Assembly: GCF_945859705.1 (NCBI RefSeq) | Contig: NC_079134.1 | Coordinates: forward strand, 50,708,402-50,772,401 | Origin: Episyrphus balteatus | Taxonomy: Eukaryota > Arthropoda > Insecta > Diptera > Syrphidae | Direction: 5' to 3' | Length of the DNA: 64,000 nucleotides | Shown: piece by piece, positions 12,430 to 22,597 of the stretch | How the letters are laid out: every line of letters begins with the position of its first letter | How positions within the stretch are numbered: the first letter of the stretch is position 1 | Made by a program: the position numbers and the translations under genes | Notes under the pieces: generated by a model | What the model was told of the DNA's origin: nothing | Database searches by the model: none | The model's input: only the letters and a program-made list of their open reading frames with translations

Positions 12430-13192
12430 GAACTTCCCGATATCGTAGAAACTTGAAATTTTACACAGTGATAGGACTTGTGGTGTATACAAAGGAAAAA
12501 ATCGAAAATTTGAGATTTTCAATTCAGGGGGCGTGGCATCCGCCCATTTCCGCTGAATTTTCATCAAATATTATAGAGCACTTCTGATTATCGTAGAATC
12601 TTGAAATTTGGTAGAATGGTAGAGCTGGTAGTTTATAAAAAGGAAAAAATTTAAAGTTTGAGAATTTCAGCCAGGGGGCGTGGCAACCGCCCATTTCCGC
12701 TGATTTTTCATAAAATATTATAGAGCACTTCTGATTATCGTAGAATCTTGAAATTTGGTAGAATGGTAGAGCTGGTAGTTTATAAAAAGGAAAAAATTTA
12801 AAGTTTGAGAATTTCAGCCAGAGGGCGTGGCAACCGCCCATTTCCGCTGGTTTTTCATAAAATATTATAGAGCACTTCTGATTATCGTAGAATCTTGAAA
12901 TTTGGTAGAATGGTAGAGCTGGTAGTTTATAAAAAGGAAAAAAATTAAAATTTGAGAATTTCAGCGAGGGGGCGTGGCAATCGCCCATTTCCGCTGAATT
13001 TTCATCAAATATCATAGAGCACTTCTGATTATCGTAGAATCTTGAAATTTGGTACAATGGTAGAGTTTGTAGTTTATACAAAGGAAAAAATTTTAAATTT
13101 GAGAATTTCAGCCAGGGGGCGTGGCAACCGCCCACTTTCACTGAATTTTCATCAAATATAGAGATTTTCAATTCTACAGTCATACCTTGCAA
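12430..13192. repeat. Minisatellite, five units of about 147 bp
   Basis: The landmark GCGTGG recurs at 12531, 12679, 12825, 12972 and 13119, giving spacings of 148, 146, 147 and 147. Each unit holds a GC-rich core (GGGGGCGTGGCAACCGCCCA) and an AT-rich part with GATTATCGTAGAATCTTG. Because 147 is divisible by three, the minus strand stays open for 222 codons and encodes a repeated Phe/Tyr-rich peptide. I read that as a by-product of the repeat, not a gene. The second element copy has only two units, 140 bp apart. Confidence 0.9.
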
Positions 13193-13203
13193 AAAGTAGT
13201 GAA

Positions 13204-13547
13204 ATCACAACAAAAACATTACTGTTAAAAAAGAGCCAAGTTCTTCTATGTTGAAACTATGCTGGCACAAAAAGTATTGAGATGTAAAAGTGTACCAAGT
13301 TCTAAAGTTTGGGTTCAAATTCGTATCAATAAAATCTTGATTGTTTACTTGGCAATTTTTTAAATAACTTTAAAAATCGGTAGTAAAAAGAAAAATTGTC
13401 AAGTAAACAATCAAGATTTTATTGATACGAATTTGAACCCAAACTTTAGAACTTGGTACACTTTTACATCTCAATACTTTTTGTGCCAGCATAGTTTCAA
13501 CATAGGAGAACTTGGCTCTTTTTTAACAGTAATGTTTTTGTTGTGAT
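13204..13547. repeat. Near-perfect inverted repeat, arms about 157 bp
   Basis: The left arm (13204-13360) begins ATCACAACAAAAACATTACTG. The right arm (13391-13547) is its reverse complement with only a handful of mismatches. The spacer is about 30 bp. The transcript of this block would form a long hairpin. It is the right-hand part of the composite element and is also present at 55117-55463. Confidence 0.9.
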
Positions 13548-13765
13548 TATAATTAAAATTGCTTTTCTCTTCTTCTCTTTCCCTTTTCTATTTTTTCTCT
13601 TTTTATTATTGATTGTTTTTTTCTAAATTTTGATTTTTTAATACCAATGTTAATTTAATTGTATAATTTTCCAATTCACAAAGCTTAATTAACTAAAAGA
13701 TGTATAATCTTAATATTAAATTATATTTTAATTTAATAAATACAAAATAAAAAAATAGCTCTTCG

Positions 13766-14180
13766 AGTGCAGAAACTGCCAAGATTTGGCCAGGAAGACC
13801 TGTGAGTTATTAAAGAAGACATTGCTACCTTTCATTTGACACCAATTTCATCTTTTAGCTCGATGAGTTAGGAGGGCCCTAAAAATCGACCACTTTAATG
13901 CGCCCTACCGTCACTCCTGCCAGGTTACCGAAAGGAAGACTTGTGGTTTTTTGATACACTAATTGAGTCTAAGGCCACCATGGTAATTTTTTTCTTTAGC
14001 TCACTGAGTTGAAGGGTGCCAAAAAAATGCACCCAATTTCACCCTTCTATGCCAATTCTGCCAGGGTGCCAGGATGCGGACGGGAAGACCTCTGATTTTC
14101 GAAGTTACTCACGGTCATCTTTTACTACAAAAGTGAATTTTTATTTAACTCGATGAGTTGAGCGTTTCTGCAGCCGCCAC
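13766..14180. repeat. Degenerate tandem repeat, about three units of 140-150 bp
   Basis: The phrase CTCGATGAGTT or a close variant recurs near 13859, 14000 and 14149. Each is followed by a G-rich segment and then by CTGCCAGG and a GGAAGACCT-like phrase. Units are well diverged. It lies just outside the composite element and may be an older satellite-like array or part of another transposon. Confidence 0.65.
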
Positions 14181-15127
14181 CCGCTCTATGGCTTTTACAG
14201 AAAAAAAAAATCGCTAAACCTATCTCCAAATTCAAAAATCAGATTTTTGCTATCATTAAACGAAACCATTTCAATATTAAGCATCAAAATTATTTTATGT
14301 ACATGCATGCATGAATTAACCAAAGCCTCAAGTGCTAAAATCTCTTAAAGTGTATACACTTTATACATTGGTCCCTATAATAACAAAACATAAAAGGTAA
14401 TACAAAGACTTTCAACCAAATCTGTACTTACTTACTTTAGTTACCTTAAAACTAAAGTGATTAAGTTCAATAGGATTATGTCAAACTATTAAAAAGCTTA
14501 ATTAAAAACTAATGAAAAGCCACCGACACAGTGTCAATAAGCATCCCCTTTCGTTTAACGTGTTTCTTCATCTTCTTCCATCTTTCACTCTCTCTTTATA
14601 TATCGCATGGATCGTCATTAAAACAATAAGCTTCTTCATTCTTCTATGAAAATTAATATTCCAGCTTCACTTTCAGTCCCAATATACCCTTTATACTCGA
14701 AGCCATTGTGGACGATAATACCAAATCAATAGCATCACTCTGACAAGCAACAAGAAAGAAGGGGAACTTTTGAACGAGAACACAGTATGAGTAGAAAGTA
14801 TAAAGAATAGTATACCTATGCCATGTGACATTGTCCTAGAGACTCTTTCCATATAAAGGCTATATAATAGTAGACAATATAAGCCATCTTACCATGTTCC
14901 ACTATAGTTAGTCGATGTCTCATTGTTTGACAGGAAACTTTTAGTTTATGAAGTACAAAATATAAAATGCTAAAGAGCTACATTTTCTTTAAAGGGTCGC
15001 TTCGCTTCTATAATGCCTTCGATATCTCTGCACTTCTTTTTATAAAAAACAAAAAACAATATAAACAGTGTTGTGGAAAATATTTTGCATAAATAGATTT
15101 TGATGTTTAGGGTGTCCATCTGGACTT
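14181..15127. other. Intergenic DNA, nothing recognised
   Basis: No supported coding frame. A CT-rich tract with CTCTCTCTTTATATATCG near 14588-14605 looks promoter-like, but no gene follows it. Confidence 0.4.
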
Positions 15128-15400
15128 TCAAAGGGATATTTTCTTTGGGATATTATTTCCTTTAATACAGAGTTTTATCTGTTTGCTTTCCCTTACAACT
15201 AGATGGTGGCCTTTTGTAGATGCATTTCTAAAACAAATAAATTCACATTTGGAGGTATTCAAAATGGTTCCCCATTTATCGTAATAAGGTAATAATAACT
15301 TCAAGATGGTTTTTTGCATTCTGCTGTCCATTTACGGGAATTATGACCATGAGCACTTTGAGTTCCCGTGCTTTTGCTTGGTATTAAAGCAGGTAAGGAT
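15128..15400 (-). pseudogene. Non-LTR retrotransposon reverse transcriptase fragment
   Basis: The minus-strand frame reads MQKTILKLLLPYYDKWGTIL, then NTSKCEFICFRN. This matches the jockey-like pattern after the YADD box: a helix, a Tyr-Trp-Gly segment, then Asn-x-x-Lys-Cys-Glu and a Phe-Arg-Asn motif. A stop lies immediately upstream. A neighbouring frame continues with a Trp-Thr-Ala-Glu segment, so there is a frameshift. The fragment ends at a stop after IPKK, where intact elements continue into the thumb. It is a dead, truncated LINE piece. Confidence 0.6.
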
Positions 15401-15430
15401 GGTTGGGATAATACATTAATTTTATTACTG

Positions 15431-15835
15431 TTATGGTTCAATAATAATTATGATTATATAAAATGCAACAAGCTGATTCAGTGTTGATTGTATAGAACTA
15501 TTGGAAACTATTCCGAAATTATGTTCAACCACATGCCTCGATCTATCTAGTGGAGACATACTATCTCCATAATCAATATTAGATTGCACAGAGCTTTGCA
15601 GGAGATAACACTCAAGGGTCATTGTTCGTCCATTGCATCCTATTTCCACATAGATCATTCTGCAGTTAACATCTGCTACTGCTAGCGCCATTAAAATTAT
15701 ATTAACCTATTGTCTGTTCCTTTATAATTGTGGTATCTAATATAAGAACATCTTTTCTCAAGATTTGAAACGCCATATGCTTGCCGTCAAGAGTGCCATG
15801 ACAATTTGGAAACTGCCAATATTGCAAATCCCTCG
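15431..15835 (-). pseudogene. PIF/Harbinger nuclease remnant, internally deleted
   Basis: Three conserved blocks of the Harbinger DDE nuclease follow each other on the minus strand. First is WQFPNCHGTLDGKHMAF, which contains the first catalytic Asp, near 15775-15830. Then comes a Tyr-His-Asn-Tyr-Lys-Gly block and MALAVADVNCRMIYVEIG with the second Asp region (about 15640-15691). Last is DRSRHVVEHNFGI, the usual R-VVE-FG block near the C-terminus. Frame changes and a stop separate the first two. The segment between the Gly-Arg after the second Asp and the R-VVE block is mostly missing. The element cannot encode an active nuclease. Confidence 0.75.
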
Positions 15836-16069
15836 GCTATTCATTTCCATTCCCATTTTGAATCTGGAAATTAAAAACACAAAAAAATTTATAAAAAACT
15901 CATAAAACTAGATATTTAAAAAAAAAATAATTTTAAATTTAAAAATAATACAAACAAATTTTATGTACAGAGAACATCAACAAATGCGGTAAAATCTGAT
16001 AGTTATGGGGCTTATAAGAATAAAAAAAATTGGATGAAGTTGGTTGGGGAAACTACAAATTTTCACCTG

Positions 16070-16540
16070 TACCTAAAAATTTTTAAGCCAAATTTGTTAA
16101 AAATCGAAATAGTCAAAACCTTTATTTACAGGCTGTTCAAGTTCCAATTTTTTTAAATTTTGGGTTAAGAAAACAATGGAAAATGGACTTGGGCAAGTAA
16201 CATAAAAAAGTTGTTTTAATTATTTATATTTTAATTATAAGTTATCTTATCAAATTTTGTTTAAAAAAATAAAAGTAATTCTCAAGTTGAAGGACATTAT
16301 TTGAAATATCAGGATACGAAACCGATTTTACAACTTTTTTAACATCTTCTGAATTAGCGAGAGTAATAAAGCTGGGTAAGAAAATTTATAGTTGGCAGTA
16401 AGACAAAAACTTTCATTAAACTCTTATATACAGTGGTCAAGGAAAGGAATACACATTTTGGGTTTGTAATAAATAAATGCTTCATATTTTATTCTTCTCC
16501 CTGGGTAGCATTTGGTCTTCTGACTTCTTTCACACACGTT
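16070..16540 (-). pseudogene. hAT-family transposase fragment (copy 2)
   Basis: The reverse complement of this stretch aligns with 3990-4390, the hAT relic near the left end. Blocks in common include the segment encoding RRPNATQGEE and the run CCTTGACCACTGTATA against CCGGGACCACTGCATA. A later block reads NSEDVKKVVKSVSYPDISNN. Several stops interrupt the frames. Two diverged copies in opposite orientation within 12 kb show the family once multiplied here. Confidence 0.5.
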
Positions 16541-16923
16541 CTAGGAACATTTGGCTGTACCTCACATCCTTGGGATAACCACTTTTATCTTTAAAAATTA
16601 CAAATGACTCTAACGAAGTACGTACTTTGAAAACGAGCCTTTTATTTTTTTGGAAAATTACATTGCAGACATCTGGACTGTAAAAGCTTGAGAAAGGAAA
16701 GGTTGCCTCAGTCTTGTTTGGTATTTCGTGTTTTTGAACGTTTCACTTGTGGATTCACCTATGTCCCTTCTGAAATTTCTTGTGGGGATGAAGTAAAATA
16801 AAAAAAAAAGGTTCCAGAGATTTTGCAAAAAAAAAAAACAAACAAAATGTTTTTTTCAACAAATAAAAAAAAAAACAACAATTAACACATACATATTAAA
16901 CAATAAAAAAGACAAAAAACTAA

Positions 16924-17270
16924 TCATAAAAAGTAAGTATCGACATCCTTATTCTTCGGTAATTTGCTGTTATTTAATGATAAAGCTTCTTCTGGAACTT
17001 CACGTTTTTTGTATTGAACCAATGAAGGTGATAAACCGTAAGATGGGGATCAGAAAATATTAATAAATTGATTAACACGTCTCAATTTGTAACTATTCTG
17101 TTCATTTTCCTAATGGAACTATCACGAATTTTCGAAACTCCTTATGTCTAGCTTCTGAAGCTTCTTCAGAAAGCTTTTTGATAGGCATCAAAGTATTTCT
17201 TATAATATCAGCCCCATGAACTAGGATCTTATGAATTGTTGGCGGCATAAAATACCTCCATAACCAAATC
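16924..17270 (-). pseudogene. RAG1/Transib-like transposase, C-terminal fragment
   Basis: The minus strand encodes MPPTIHKILVHGADIIRNTL, followed by PIKKLSEEASEARHKEFRKF and IRKMNR. The HG-x-x-II and SEEAxEAR(N/H)K pattern corresponds to the C-terminal part of RAG1-like DDE transposases, where the catalytic Glu sits. A related but distinct copy is at 45580-47258. After a frameshift a basic tail runs to a TGA at 16924. Frame changes near 17095 and 17140 and loss of the N-terminal two thirds mark it as dead. Confidence 0.65.
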
Positions 17271-17657
17271 ATGAGGCTAAGAAAACTTTTATAGTCATGA
17301 ATTTACTACGTTCATAAAAATATTTCCACAGCACTTTACATTTATACCTAGTAAAACAGAGTTAGAAAGCTCAAATAAGTAAGAAAAACAAAAAAAAACT
17401 CCCACTCATAAGTTGTGAAATATTTATTAAATAAATAATTATGAGCAAATAGCTTTTCCATGTTTTCCAGCACTCAGCTTCACGATGAATCAGGTTCTGC
17501 TTCATCAAGCTTTCTTATATTTATGCCAAATTCTTATAATATCAATCACATTCGTGGTTTGAAATCATAGAAAAACTGTTGCAAAAGCAACTATTCTAGA
17601 GTTTTAAGTTTAAAGAAGACGTTTGTACGCAAAAATATGTAAATAACATAATCAGGC
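17271..17657. other. Spacer, nothing recognised
   Basis: AT-rich DNA between the RAG1-like fragment and the MITE. No further transposase motif could be read upstream of 17270 on the minus strand. Confidence 0.4.
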
Positions 17658-17659
17658 TA

Positions 17660-18053
17660 CACTGAGGGAAAAAACGCAACGTAAAATGTAAAATGTTCAA
17701 CGTTGATTTAACGTTGAAAAAATTAACATGAAACTTCTTCAAAATAAAATTGAAACAACGTAATTTTTTTTTATTTTTATCGGACTTCAGCTTTTGTTGC
17801 ATTTTACCACTCTAATTTCAACAGTGAGATAGCACGTTGGTAAAGCATTCGCCTAGTAACTCAAGAGTTCGATCCCCAGCGGCTGCCTATTTTTTCTTTT
17901 TTTAATAAATTGATGCTTTTTTTTAAAGTTGAAACAACTTTGATTGATGTTCTACTTTGATTTTAAAATTTTCGTCTTCAACGCAAAATCATTCCGAAAA
18001 ATAGTTGAATCAACGTTGTTTTCGTTGATTTTAAGTTCTTTTTTCCCTCAGTG
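17660..18053. mobile_element. TA-flanked MITE with CACTGAGGGAAAAAA ends
   Basis: The element starts CACTGAGGGAAAAAA at 17660 and ends TTTTTTCCCTCAGTG at 18053. TA lies immediately outside on both sides (17658-17659 and 18054-18055), as for Tc1/mariner-type insertions. Subterminal regions repeat AACGTTGAT-like words in mirrored order. There is no transposase. The centre contains a tRNA-like segment, listed separately. Confidence 0.85.
17830..17880 (+). other. tRNA-like A and B boxes inside the MITE
   Basis: TAGCACGTTGGTA at 17830-17842 resembles a Pol III A box. GAGTTCGATCCCC at 17865-17877 contains a good B-box core (GTTCGATCC). The spacing, about 36 bases start to start, is within the usual range. 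The flanking bases do not build a full tRNA cloverleaf that I can draw, so this is a tRNA-derived fragment or SINE-like module and not a working tRNA gene. Confidence 0.5.
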
Positions 18054-18476
18054 TACAAAGATGTACTTGCCCCTTTTAGTTAGAACCGAAACCAATTATT
18101 TTAAATACTCCAATTTTGTAAGAACTCATGCAGCCATTAGGAAAACTAATGTAACTCCCTGGGCTTGCATCACCCTTTTTCTAACTTAAACCTACAAACG
18201 GAAGACTACTTAAAAAGTGAAATACTTTCGCTTCCATCTTAAAGTTATCCCGATCAAGTCTACTTCCCGTCTAATTGATGGGTAGGTATTAACACAAAAC
18301 ATAAGCATGTACTTAATCACAGTTGCGTTGTCGATGACGTGGGGTTTTTAAAAAGTTTGTCTTCCCAAAGCAGTAACTTATTTAGAAGGGGGAACCCATC
18401 TCTTTGTCTGAATACCGACTTCATCTTCTTAAAATTTCATGCACTCAAGGTTTTCCTTTTTTTTTCGTCTGTTCAG

Positions 18477-18643
18477 GTAAAAGCGAAAAGGTACTCTTGG
18501 AAAAAACATCCTTTTTGCACACAACAATCACCGAAGCCATTGACATAAATCAGAAGGTCGCAATTGTCGTCGTTGCTGGAGAAGCCAACATAAGCAAAAA
18601 GGCCCGCCGAATGAGGGAGGAATTTTTGATGCGCTATTTATAG
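18477..18643 (+). CDS. Candidate terminal coding exon, gene unknown
   Basis: A strong acceptor (a T-rich tract then CTGTTCAG) precedes 54 open codons ending in TAG at 18643. The protein tail begins KSEKVLLEKTSFLHTTITEA and ends with a basic helix, KKARRMREEFLMRYL. A hydrophobic strand, VAIVVVAG, lies in between. Codons are much less AT-rich than the surrounding DNA, which favours true coding sequence. The frame is also open upstream to an ATG at 18404, but that part is low complexity. No partner exon was found upstream. Because the first exon bases are GTAAAA, the same site could be a donor. I do not recognise the protein. Confidence 0.45.
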
Positions 18644-18858
18644 CGTCTACTTTATTCCATACACACAATACATTCTGCGGTATGTGGTGCTCTTAAATTC
18701 TTTTTTTTTTTTTACAATACCATCTCTGTACTATGCTGTGAAGAAAAAGCTCGTTGTGATGGGGGGATGTTTTCTGGTTTTTGAAATTTCCATTGGTAAG
18801 GTAAACGCCTTTTTCGAGTCATCCCAAATTAGTTCCGCCCTTCCGGTTATTTTCCTAT

Positions 18859-19013
18859 TTATACGGTTAATGTACGAGTATCTCTGAGCGATGCATTTGC
18901 AAACAGAAAATGTATACTTTCTTCTTCTATAGGCATATTGTAGCCCATAAAATATTTCACAGGACCAACGAGGGGTTGTATGTCGCTTGTCATGGAATTC
19001 CAAAAACAACCTG
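18859..19013 (-). CDS. Candidate short coding exon or small ORF
   Basis: After a TTTTTCTTCAG acceptor at 19014-19015 the minus strand has 50 open codons to a TAA at 18859. An internal ATG gives a 44-residue product starting MTSDIQPLVGPVKYFMGYN and ending NASLRDTRTLTV. The codons CCC CTC GTT GGT CCT GTG look coding. A second frame over the same bases is also open (18731-19033), which weakens the case. No family is recognised. Confidence 0.28.
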
Positions 19014-19683
19014 CTGAAGAAAAACTTGCACATTGGTAAAATATATTTCTAACAATAAGTAGGTAAGGCGAATGTGGCTTTAGTTAAAGTCAATGCAGCC
19101 CCAACTTCTACTCTCGTCGAAATATTTCGTTTTTCTGCACGTTTAGCTATCTGTCAAAGTTAAATAGATGTGTGGTGTGTATAACCCCTCCTGATCAGGT
19201 TTGTTCTATCGACGACGACGACGATTGTCATCTTCTTCTGCTCTCGCATATGTTAGATGCAAGTGCACACAGTGTTATTGGTGGTACTTCAGGATTTTTA
19301 TTGCGAAGGGGCTGGTGCGTGGTTGGTAATGGAAATCAATGTCTGTGGCAGTTTAGATACAAGAAGTATAGATTCAGGCATCTTTTTAAAGGGTTACCAT
19401 GTGCATTTAAATGGGATAAGTGGGAAAATTTCTATCATGTTGTAAGGCGAGAGCTTGAATTTATAGATATCGGGTAGATTCTTGGCATTATCAACTTTCA
19501 AGAATTGTTTTTATCGGATTTTTTTCTGAGGCATTAATTGCTTTTTTATTTATAAGTGTCAAACGAAGAATATCAACTTATTATTAACTTATTACTTACA
19601 TATGGTGGCCAGCATCGTAAGGTGGCGTTGGCGTAAAAATGTAGTTAGTGATGTAAATGTAGTTAGTCGTTTTCTACCCGTCA
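19014..19683. other. Intergenic DNA, no supported gene
   Basis: A GC-richer patch near 19180-19440 has open frames on the plus strand without family resemblance. It may be untranslated or regulatory sequence of the candidate exons nearby. Confidence 0.35.
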
Positions 19684-20640
19684 TTGCCGACCTTTCAAGA
19701 CACTGAAATTGAGTGCAATGGATCTCTTATCGAAATTAATCAACACATCTCAAAACTTCAACTTAAACTCAAATTGGGAATATCAAGCTTGAACGCAAGA
19801 ATCCGTTTTATGGAGTATAATTTAGCTTTCAAGGCTTGTAAAACTTTCCCATTGACAGCAGAAATAAACTTTCAACCCAAAATGAACTGCAAGAATGTTG
19901 TCCTCCCGAAAGTGATAACCAAAACGAAAATTGGAACACAGAACTGGACGAATCCAATTTTTCCGAGTTGAATATAGAAACAGACTCGGAAGAAAAGAGG
20001 TCATCAATCATTCAAGACCTAAGGGAATGGAGTGGCCAATTTTTTATAAAGCAGAACACTTTAAACGCTCTTCTTGCATTGTTAAACAGGAATGTGCCAG
20101 AGTTTGCCCTGCCAAAGGATTCCAGAACAGTGATGTCTACACCAAGGAATAAATGCGACATTAATGAAGATGGATTTGGTGGATCCTATCGGCACTATGG
20201 TCTTGAAAATGCGCTCACAAATTGTATAGCAAACGTGCAACAAGACACAACGATACAAATACACATTAACGTCGACGGTTTACCTCTTTTCAAGAGTTCT
20301 AGGTTTGAGTTCTGGCCAATTCTAGTGAATATTCACAAACAATAAGATATTGTCGGATCTACTATGGAAAGGGTAAGATTTGTACACAACTTCTTTCTAA
20401 GAACAATGTTAACTTAAATTAACATAATTTTAGGTAAACCCAAGGGTGTTTATTTGTTTTATGAAACCATTTGTCGATGAATTTTTGTCCATCAATGAAA
20501 AAATGGCCTACATATAAATGGAAAAAAAAGTTGTAGGTACTTCAGATTCGACAGAGTTTGTAGAACGTTTAACCGAACTTGGCTATAGACGTTCATTAGG
20601 CCCAATGTATACCAACGACGAATTGTTCTGGTGATAGAAG
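19684..20640 (+). pseudogene. Transposon protein of an unplaced family, frameshifted
   Basis: The best frame (19968-20345) contains LREWSGQFFIKQNTLNALL, a LPKDSRTVMSTPR block, GGSYRHYGLENAL and INVDGLPLFKSSRFEFWPIL. This order matches a large family of transposon-like proteins of invertebrates; I cannot place it in a named superfamily with confidence. The frame breaks after 20345. It resumes with an IYYGKG / KPKG block that spans a GTAAGA...TTTTAG gap (about 20380-20434), which looks like an intron. It then continues with MKPFVDEFL in another frame. Several stops follow. This is a decayed copy of a spliced transposon gene. Confidence 0.6.
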
Positions 20641-22597
20641 CTTTTCTTGTCTTAAAAGGGTAACAAATTATCTGAAACAGCCTTGAGCAATGAAAAATTA
20701 AACTTTTGGCTCTTTTGTGCATCGAGTCAGAATTAATGAACAAGATTACTTCCGACGACATCATCGATGATTTTGACAACAAAAAATCGCGCAAAAAGAC
20801 ATTTCCATATTTTGAGATTTTTACGAGTAAAGACACTGATCTGCACCTGGACATTTGACGGCTTCCAAATACTTTTATTACAGTACGACAAAATTGTTGG
20901 CAACTCTACAATGTAACCATTGAGTAGCAAAATCGACTAGCAATGGCAAACAGGATTTACACCAATGAACCACAAACGCAGAGAAATTTAAAGCAGAACA
21001 GAGCAGTGAGGCTTTAGAGCTACACTATTTGGCTTTGTGTTGGTGTTTGGATAAATTCCAAAAACCCCCAAACCTAATTATTTACATCGTCGTCGTCTGC
21101 GTAGTCGTATAGTCATTTTTCCTATATCTGTGCTGCTTCATGTTCTGTTGTCAATTTTATGCACATCGAATTCCAAAACCAACCCCCGCATGTCAATCGT
21201 CCACCAATACCACCCCCCAACATTGTCATTCACCACCGCCCAACATTACCCGCTCAAGGCTCACCCCATATGTGTGCATGTTAAACATTATTCGATTTTC
21301 GAATTCCAGATTTTATCTTTTCAATAACAAACAAACATGTTTTTTAAATCTCAACATTGATGTATAATTTGTTGGGATACGAATCTGCACAAAAAAAAAG
21401 AAAAAAAACCAAGATAAAACAACCCAGAAAGCCTGGTGGAGGTGGTATATAGTTTTAAATGGAGCAGCATCACATACATATACCGATGATAACGGTTTTA
21501 TTGTGTCACTATATAGCTGATCAGCCGAACGAGCTTGTAAATTGTAGGAAGCAGGGGCTAGAAGTCAATCAGTCGGAAGCTGAATGACAGTTCCAGAGTC
21601 AATTTACCAAAAGAATTGTTATTGTTTTTAATTTCAGTGCAAATTGGATTTTTATGGTCCTGTGAGCGACTGTTAAATTTGAATTTTTTTTTTTTTTGTC
21701 TCATTTTTATTTTAATGTCGTTTTTATATATTTTTTTATTACTTACGTGTGGAATACTGGTTCGTATTATACCAACCTACTTTTGCTTGCCAATGATGTT
21801 GCGTGAATGTGATCGACTTTTGATGTGGAAAGTGTAAATTGTTTCGCCGACTGTAAAAAAAAACAACAACAAAAATGTCATTAACATAAGTTGGTTGTTT
21901 TAATTCGTTTAAATATTAAGGAAATTGTTAAATAAAAATTAAACATGCACAAGTAATTGAAAATTAGCAGAACAATTTGTTATCCATGAAAATCTTGTAA
22001 TGTGTGTCGTTGGGTGGCCTTGGGAGTAACAAATTAATTGTTAAATGAAGTAATTAAGTATAGAAGGTTTAATTATTCCTTCTTTGTATTTATTATCAGT
22101 TGCACTTTGCACATAAGCTTAGGACCTCTTTCATGTCAAAGTTTAACTGGCTTTCATTCATTAACAGAATGTGTTTTTTTTTCTAATAAGAGAAAAAAAC
22201 AAACCATATCAATTATTCCAAAAAACATTCTTTTTCAGAAGCATTAGGAAATGCCGAAACAATAGTTAAAAAAGATAAGATTTTTGCAGTACTTGAAAAG
22301 TTTGAAATGTACGGGATGACATTTAAAATTAGAATGAAGAACGGTTTGAAAAGTTTCTCACCACGTATAAAAGCAAAATTCTACTGATTTGTTTATGACG
22401 AAACTTATAAGATATAATTCCTCGAACGGGAACTATACAACAATAATTATTTCTATTCTTGTACATTGCAAATTAATATCTGGCCAAATAGTCACTTAAA
22501 TAAAAGTGCCAACGTTGCAACGGTTCTTAAACCTGAAGAAATGGTTGGAACCTTATCGATGGAAGCTATGCTTCCAATTGGTTTGATGGAGGAACAG
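20641..22597. other. Intergenic DNA, nothing recognised
   Basis: A C-rich stretch near 21170-21270 and T-rich runs near 21685 stand out. Opposing short frames (20492-20930, 21130-21367, 21616-21837) have no support. The first part may still contain the decayed end of the transposon protein before it. Confidence 0.4.

Larger units (their letters stand above)
12135..13547. mobile_element. Composite repetitive element, copy 1: hairpin end, minisatellite, giant palindrome
   Basis: The left end reads ATCAAGGGGCACGGTAGTGCCC and includes a perfect stem GGGCAC/GTGCCC a few bases inside the border. A unique segment with a TGACTCAC-rich run follows (about 12140-12425). Next come five units of about 147 bp (about 12430-13190) and an inverted repeat (13204-13547) ending GTTGTGAT. 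The same parts in the same order recur at 54543-55462, so the whole is one mobile unit. Outside the shared borders the two loci differ. A hairpin near one end plus internal tandem repeats recalls Helentron/DINE-like elements read on the minus strand, but the end is not CTRR. No target-site duplication is seen at this copy. Confidence 0.75.

Noticed and set aside
12524..13192. A 222-codon minus-strand open frame encoding a repeated aromatic-rich peptide
   Set aside because: It coincides with the 147-bp minisatellite, whose unit is a multiple of three. The frame is open because one unit is open, and copy 2 of the element has lost most of it.
13204..13547. LTR pair of a retrotransposon
   Set aside because: The repeats are inverted, not direct, and too close together.
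17830..17880. Functional tRNA gene
   Set aside because: A and B boxes are present, but I could not draw acceptor, anticodon and D stems, and it is embedded in a MITE.
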